Below are positions 60,053-64,000 of a stretch of 64,000 nt of DNA, piece after piece. The notes below the pieces were generated by a model that searched no databases, was not told the origin of the DNA, and saw only the letters and a list, made by a program, of their open reading frames with translations. Origin of the DNA: Chloroflexales bacterium ZM16-3 (lineage in GTDB: Bacteria > Chloroflexota > Chloroflexia > Chloroflexales > Chloroflexaceae); contig RYFE02000019.1 in the NCBI GenBank assembly GCA_004138175.2, positions 1 to 64,000 on the forward strand, read 5' to 3'. The position numbers and the translations under genes were made by a program. Positions within the stretch are counted from its first letter, which is position 1. Every line of letters begins with the position of its first letter.

Positions 60053-61210
60053 TTACTTGTCGAAGATTGTGCAGAATTCCTCAAAGGAGAGCATATTCTT
60101 AACGCGCCGTGCTGCACCGACAGCAGCGAGATCCTTCTCCTTACCGACGAAGTTCGCGGGGAGATCTTTGAGTAATTCGTCCATCAGGCCAAGGAATTTT
60201 TCAATCTTGCCACGTCCGCGCGGTCGCCCCGGAATACTATTGCGCATCCTGATCAGGGTCTCATTCTCATCGGTCAAGTCCTCCAGAAACTCCTCAATCG
60301 CGATGATCTGAGAGCCGTTGTCCGTGTAGAGGTCTTCCGGTCGAATCTGCTCATAGTACATGGCGCTGGCAAGCAGAATGCCTACATCTCCTGAGGTGAA
60401 GTCTGCCCCTTTAGGAAGACCTTCTTCGTCTCTGATCTTGCGCGGGATAAGTCGATGTCTGACCGGATACCAGGAGTAGTCATCAATCATTTGCAGCAGT
60501 GTGACCGTACAGATCATGCCGTCATAGTTGACGTAGATCGGTAGCGGTCGTGCATCCATCTGCCAGCGTTGGTTTGGGCGATCAACGTTGTTCTTTCTTG
60601 CCGGCAGTAGCTTATTGCGCAGGTAGTTCTCACCTTTGTGCGCTCTATCGATAACGAGCGGATGCTCCGCCTTGAGATCGTTGAGGTAGCGCCGGAGAGT
60701 GTCAATAGTCCACTTGGGCTCAGGGCAGAACTTCTGAATTACGGCGTAGATATACTTGACATTGGCTATTTCAGGTATATTGTCCGGTCTGCCGTCCGGG
60801 TAAACGGTGTTGAGCTTAGGATTGATAAAGAAGAAGCAAGCAATATCCTCCTGCTCCGAGGAGAGCATTCGCCCCTTTTCGCGCCCAGGCTGCTTATCCG
60901 CCAGCGACTCAACGCGGGGATCTGCCAGGTACGCATCAACCCAGTTATCAATCGTCCATACAGAAACACCAAGGGCTGTTGCAGCCTTGTTCCGTTCACC
61001 AGTGCCTCGTAGCGATCCCTGAGTCTTCACAATTTCGACGAGCGGCTTGATAACACGCTCAATCTCTTTGAGACGCTTAGGTGTTTTGCCGCGCTTCTCA
61101 AGGCGTTTCTTATCCCGTTTGTTTAGGGCGTCAATATCCAGGGGACGGCGTCTTTTGGGCTTGCGGCGGCGGAAAGAATCGCCTTCGGGTTTGTCTGTTG
61201 GCTGAGCCAT
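60053..61210 (-). CDS. tnsB: TnsB-like DDE (rve-fold) transposase, catalytic part
   Basis: The 385-aa product has N-terminal helix-turn-helix DNA-binding regions (KAATALGVSVWTIDNWVDAY). An rve-type catalytic core with complete DDE triad follows: D in RWQMDARPLPIYV, D in LYTDNGSQI, E in GRPRGRGKIEKFLG. TnsB joins transposon ends to target DNA. The product stops at FDK where family members (about 550-650 aa) continue; the missing C-terminal domains lie in the same frame beyond TAA. A ribosome site (AGGATAGG) precedes the ATG. The tnsC-like gene follows downstream. No tnsA or tniQ is seen nearby. Confidence 0.82.
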   Translation of the reverse strand: MAQPTDKPEGDSFRRRKPKRRRPLDIDALNKRDKKRLEKRGKTPKRLKEIERVIKPLVEIVKTQGSLRGTGERNKAATALGVSVWTIDNWVDAYLADPRVESLADKQPGREKGRMLSSEQEDIACFFFINPKLNTVYPDGRPDNIPEIANVKYIYAVIQKFCPEPKWTIDTLRRYLNDLKAEHPLVIDRAHKGENYLRNKLLPARKNNVDRPNQRWQMDARPLPIYVNYDGMICTVTLLQMIDDYSWYPVRHRLIPRKIRDEEGLPKGADFTSGDVGILLASAMYYEQIRPEDLYTDNGSQIIAIEEFLEDLTDENETLIRMRNSIPGRPRGRGKIEKFLGLMDELLKDLPANFVGKEKDLAAVGAARRVKNMLSFEEFCTIFDK

Positions 61211-61237
61211 ACACCTATCCTCTCCGACTATGGGAAT

Positions 61238-61999
61238 TTATCGTTTCCGCACCAATGGCAGATAGTGAAGAATCAAGCGGTCTTCTGCTGAGTATTCGAC
61301 AAATACGGAGCGAGTTCGGCCTAAGCGCTCGGGAAGTTGCCAGGGGAGCTGGCTGTGGCGCTTGCTCACGGTGCCCCCATGGGCGCGGTTGCGGTGCGGG
61401 GCTCCATCTTGCTTGGCACGCGCACCGGCCGGAAAGAGCCAGACCGGATTACGATGGGTGACCCACTGCTGGCGGAGCAGGGTGAGGGTGCGCGGGGGCA
61501 GGGGGATGTAGCGGTCCTTCAGGCCCTTGCCACCGCGGATCTGGAGCTGCATGCGGGCGCTGTCGATCCAGCTGACCTGGAGGTTGGCACCCTCACTAAT
61601 GCGGAGGCCACAGGTATAGATGGTGGCGAGACAGGCATAGTAGGAGGGCTGGTGGACGAAGGAGAGCATGTGCCAGACCTCGTCGACACTGAGCACGACG
61701 GGCACGGTTTGGATCTGGCGGGGGCGGTACAGGTCGAGGCGGGGCCAGGGACGCCGGAGGGTGACCTCGAAGAGAAACTTGAAGGCTGCGATAGCGACCG
61801 TGGCCGACGAACGGGAGAGGCCACGAACCTTGTGGAGCGCGAGAAAGAACTGGCGAAAGTCCTCGTCAGTGGCCTGGTCTGGCGATTTGCCGACGAACTC
61901 GGCTAACTGCTGAACGTAGCGCAAGTAGGCGCGCTGGGTTCCGGGAGCCAGGCCTTTGAGCTGCATGTCCTCGAGCATGCGCTGCCGTAAGGGAGTCAC
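61238..61999 (-). pseudogene. Tyrosine recombinase (integrase) lacking its C-terminal catalytic part
   Basis: The N-terminal SAM-like domain (LKGLAPGTQRAYLRYVQQLA) and the start of the catalytic domain (ATIYTCGLRISEGANLQVSW with the first Arg; GGKGLKDRYIPLP with the Lys) are intact. This resembles the XerC-like recombinases carried by IS91-type or integron-like elements. The HxxR, GH and Tyr boxes are missing: after VWLFPAGARAKQ the sequence is unrelated. AGGAGG 7 nt upstream supports the GTG at 61999. It is probably broken by insertion of the tns element. Confidence 0.75.
61283..61301 (-). other. Candidate transposon terminus upstream of tnsB
   Basis: Read on the minus strand from 61301 the sequence is TGTCGAATACTCAGCAGAA, with the same TGTCGA...GCAGAA elements as at 58017 in the opposite orientation. 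It falls at the place where the truncated recombinase gene loses family likeness. No target-site duplication was found. Confidence 0.35.
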
Positions 62000-62154
62000 G
62001 ATGAAACCTCCTGATGTGAGGGGATACGCCACCAGGAAGCATCGTCACATAGGCAGCAGGAGGTAGCAAGGCATCAGAGAAACAAGCAACCGAGGGGTAG
62101 GGACTCTCTGCGCGAAGCGCTTCGTTCAACGCAACATACTGCCCCTCCCGCTGG

Positions 62155-62160
62155 TATAAT
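62155..62160 (+). promoter_or_regulatory. TATAAT -10 for a possibly leaderless mRNA
   Basis: Consensus TATAAT ends 6 nt before the ATG at 62167, and no ribosome site precedes the gene. Confidence 0.5.
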
Positions 62161-62166
62161 TCTGCT

Positions 62167-62757
62167 ATGGACATCCCACGCTTCGCCGACCTGCTCGCTG
62201 GCCAGGTCGGCTCGATCACCATCGAGGCGACAGGCACACAGCGGGCCGATGACCCGCCGCCTGGGCCGATCCTCTCCGGGGCCTTCAACCCGCTGCACGC
62301 GGGGCACCTGGGCATGGCCGCCGCCGCCGCGCAGATCTGCGGCCAGCCGGCGGCCTTCGAGTTGGCCGTGCGCAATGCCGATAAGGGCGCAATCCCCGCC
62401 GAGGAGATCGCTCGCCGGGCCGCGCAGTTTGTCGGCCGGGCCACGCTGATCCTTTCGGCCGCGCCGCTCTTCGCGCAGAAGGCCGCACTCTACCCCGACC
62501 GCACCTTCGTGCTCGGCTATGACACCGCCGTGCGCCTGCTCGACCCACGGTACTACGGCGGCGAGCCGGGCCTGCGCGCCGCCCTCGACCAGATCCGCGC
62601 CGCCGGCTGCCGCTTCCTGGTCGCCGGTCGCCTGGTCGCCGACCGCTTCCAGACCCTCGCCGACCTGGCGATCCCGCCCGGCTACGCCGACCTTGCGACA
62701 GCTATCCCTGAAAAACTTTTTCGTGCCGATATCTCCTCAACCGCGCTGCGAAGATAA
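62167..62757 (+). CDS. NadD-like cytidylyltransferase-superfamily protein
   Basis: The 196-aa protein carries the nucleotidyltransferase signature GAFNPLHAGHLGMAAAAAQI (HxGH-type) and the C-terminal ISSTALRR motif of the NadD/CoaD superfamily, which transfers AMP or CMP from a nucleotide triphosphate. It differs from housekeeping NadD by a ~45-residue N-terminal extension. Substrate unknown. Confidence 0.75.
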   Translation: MDIPRFADLLAGQVGSITIEATGTQRADDPPPGPILSGAFNPLHAGHLGMAAAAAQICGQPAAFELAVRNADKGAIPAEEIARRAAQFVGRATLILSAAPLFAQKAALYPDRTFVLGYDTAVRLLDPRYYGGEPGLRAALDQIRAAGCRFLVAGRLVADRFQTLADLAIPPGYADLATAIPEKLFRADISSTALRR

Positions 62758-62869
62758 TGCTGAATGCTGAATGTCAGCGTCATCTGCAACTCCAGAGCGC
62801 TTACTAGTCGTCATAACCTGTGCCGCTTCGATCAGGAGGTGCGGAATTCACCATTCAGCATTCAGCATT
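62756..62869. repeat. 18-bp inverted repeat of the AATGCTGAATG family
   Basis: AATGCTGAATGCTGAATG (62756-62773) and its exact complement (62852-62869) flank 78 bp. The first arm overlaps the end of the NadD-like gene. It is related in style to the repeat at 25376. Confidence 0.7.
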
Positions 62870-62891
62870 CAACATTACAAAGGAGCGACCT

Positions 62892-63641
62892 ATGCTCGAC
62901 CGCGCCGCATTTGAGAAGGAGAACCAGGACACGCGCAAACAGCTTGCCGCCCTGGAGAAGGATGTCAAGCAGCTGCGCGACTGGGTGAGCAGCAACGAGC
63001 GCGCCCTGAACGGGATGAATGAGAGCCTGCGCCGGATCACCGAGGATGGGATTACCAAAGCCCGCGCGGGCCTGTCTGTGCGTGAGGGCGACCTCCAGCG
63101 GCTGCGCGGGGTCATCGCCAAGAACGACAAGATTCTCTCCCGGATCGGCGACATCGAGCGCAGGCGCAAGGATATCGCCACCCTGGAGGAGGAGCAGGAG
63201 CGTCTGATCGTGCTGCTGGAGCGCAATCGGACGGAGCTGCGCCAGTTTGAGCAGGAGTATGAGGAGATGACCCGTCCGGCCGCGCCCCCGGCCGCCCTGG
63301 CCCCCTGCGAGGTGGTGCTGCCAAACAACCTGCGCATCCCGCTCGACCCCGGTAAGGGCACCTATATGGTCGGCTGGTACGACGCGGCGGCCGGGGCCAG
63401 CCCCGACATCGACCTGCACCCGGTGGGCGGCAGCGCCCAGGGCGTGAGCCGCCAGCACGCGATCATCCGCCTCGCCGAGGGCCAGTGGACGGTCACCGAC
63501 CTCGGCAGCACCAATGGCACCTTCCTCAACGACGCCCCCATGACGCCCAATAGCACCGTGGCCCTGCGCGACCGGACGCGCATCCGGCTGGGCAATGTGA
63601 TCATCTTCTTCCGCTACATCACCCAGACCACCCGACTGTAG
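62892..63641 (+). CDS. Coiled-coil FHA-domain protein
   Basis: The 249-aa protein has an N-terminal coiled coil (residues about 1-125, e.g. LAALEKDVKQLRDWVSSNER) and a C-terminal FHA domain. The FHA domain shows the phosphothreonine-binding motif GVSRQHAIIRL and DLGSTNGTFLND. FHA domains read Ser/Thr-kinase output. AAGGAG lies 7 nt before the ATG at 62892. A strong terminator follows. Confidence 0.9.
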   Translation: MLDRAAFEKENQDTRKQLAALEKDVKQLRDWVSSNERALNGMNESLRRITEDGITKARAGLSVREGDLQRLRGVIAKNDKILSRIGDIERRRKDIATLEEEQERLIVLLERNRTELRQFEQEYEEMTRPAAPPAALAPCEVVLPNNLRIPLDPGKGTYMVGWYDAAAGASPDIDLHPVGGSAQGVSRQHAIIRLAEGQWTVTDLGSTNGTFLNDAPMTPNSTVALRDRTRIRLGNVIIFFRYITQTTRL

Positions 63642-63678
63642 ATCACTGAGCGGAATGAGTAGCCCGCTGAGCCACTGA

Positions 63679-63737
63679 ATCTGGCAGCATGGAAGAGACG
63701 GCCAGCGAAGCTGGCCGTCTCTTCCATGCTGCCAGAT
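63679..63737. terminator. 28-bp perfect hairpin between convergent genes
   Basis: ATCTGGCAGCATGGAAGAGA... (63679-63706) pairs exactly with 63710-63737 over GAA. It sits between the FHA gene and the convergent DUF4349-like gene. Confidence 0.8.
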
Positions 63738-63740
63738 ATT

Positions 63741-64000
63741 TTAGGGCATCGTCGGCGGCGCGGCAGGAGCCTCCTTTGCTGCCTTGCGCGAGCCCCGCCT
63801 GGCCCGGCGCCAGCCCCAGCGGCCCAGCAGCAGCAGCGGCAGCCACACCGGCGACCAGACCAGCAGGACGATGCCCAGCTCTACCAGACCCTGGCCAAAC
63901 TCCACCAGGTCGCCGAGGGCCTGGCGGGCCACCCGCAGCGGCTGCCAGCCATTCTCGGGCACAATTGCGGGCTGCGGCGGCACCGGCTGTAGGTCGGCGG
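63741..64000 (-). CDS. C-terminal part of a DUF4349-like membrane protein; N-terminus outside window
   Basis: The frame is open to the window edge. The visible 85 residues contain NGWQPLRVARQALGDLVEFG, a membrane helix (LGIVLLVWSPVWLPLLLLGR) and a basic cytoplasmic tail (WRRARRGSRKAAKEAP), the typical end of DUF4349 proteins. Confidence 0.65.
   Translation of the reverse strand, partial: ADLQPVPPQPAIVPENGWQPLRVARQALGDLVEFGQGLVELGIVLLVWSPVWLPLLLLGRWGWRRARRGSRKAAKEAPAAPPTMP

Noticed and set aside
58017-61301. Simple 3.3-kb tnsB/tnsC insertion with defined ends
   Set aside because: No matching target duplication, spacing between TGTCGA and GCAGAA differs at the two ends, and the recombinase gene does not resume on the other side; kept only as a candidate.

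Overview
The window reads as chromosome of a Chloroflexota (filamentous green non-sulfur or Herpetosiphon-like) bacterium. The main reason is that three large secreted proteins (2198, 7219, and the minus-strand gene at 16697) end in the VYLPIIAR / VFLPLVVR / VYLPIVHN tail I associate with that phylum. GC content is high, and intergenic gaps carry several families of short palindromic repeats.

1-36 kb is mostly ordinary chromosome. It holds a sigma factor with a partner gene, a double-HTH regulator, two secreted metalloprotease-like proteins, a pteridine pair (tandem PTPS/QueD plus folE), uvrB, a TolB-propeller protein, a cation exchanger, UbiB-type kinase, DgkA, a queuosine-precursor-type transporter with a DUF366 gene, a DSD1-family PLP enzyme, a TRIC channel and an endonuclease III. 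Near 35-36.3 kb two N-terminally short tRNA-guanine-transglycosylase-family genes stand head to head.

36.3-48.4 kb is an accessory (defence-type) island, mostly on the minus strand. It has a small coiled-coil protein, a 938-aa P-loop ATPase and an upstream partner lacking a usual start codon, arranged like dpdI-dpdH-dpdG. A 42-bp minisatellite, a possible PD-(D/E)XK protein, an XRE/nuclease-like/HNH cassette and a very large helicase resembling DpdJ follow. The HNH and helicase genes share the same palindrome-plus-hairpin leader.

48.8-61.3 kb is the most unusual part. It contains a double-XRE repressor, a strong divergent promoter with a structured leader (candidate omega-RNA), an IscB-like protein that has lost all three RuvC acidic residues but keeps its HNH, and a ~1165-aa Cas12-like protein whose RuvC triad is D>H / E / D>P. 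After these come three copies of a ~110-140-nt structured RNA gene. Two of the copies run directly into a partial CRISPR repeat followed by a guide carrying a tRNA T-arm sequence. Then come an 11-spacer CRISPR array, HicBA, and a TnsC-like and a TnsB-like gene, tnsB being cut by one in-frame TAA. There is no cas1, cas2, tnsA or recognisable tniQ. I read this as a candidate, previously undescribed CRISPR-associated Tn7-like (CAST) element with naturally fused, tRNA-homing guide RNAs, possibly partly decayed.

61.3-64 kb returns to chromosomal genes: a truncated tyrosine recombinase, a NadD-like nucleotidyltransferase, an FHA protein and the end of a DUF4349-like gene.
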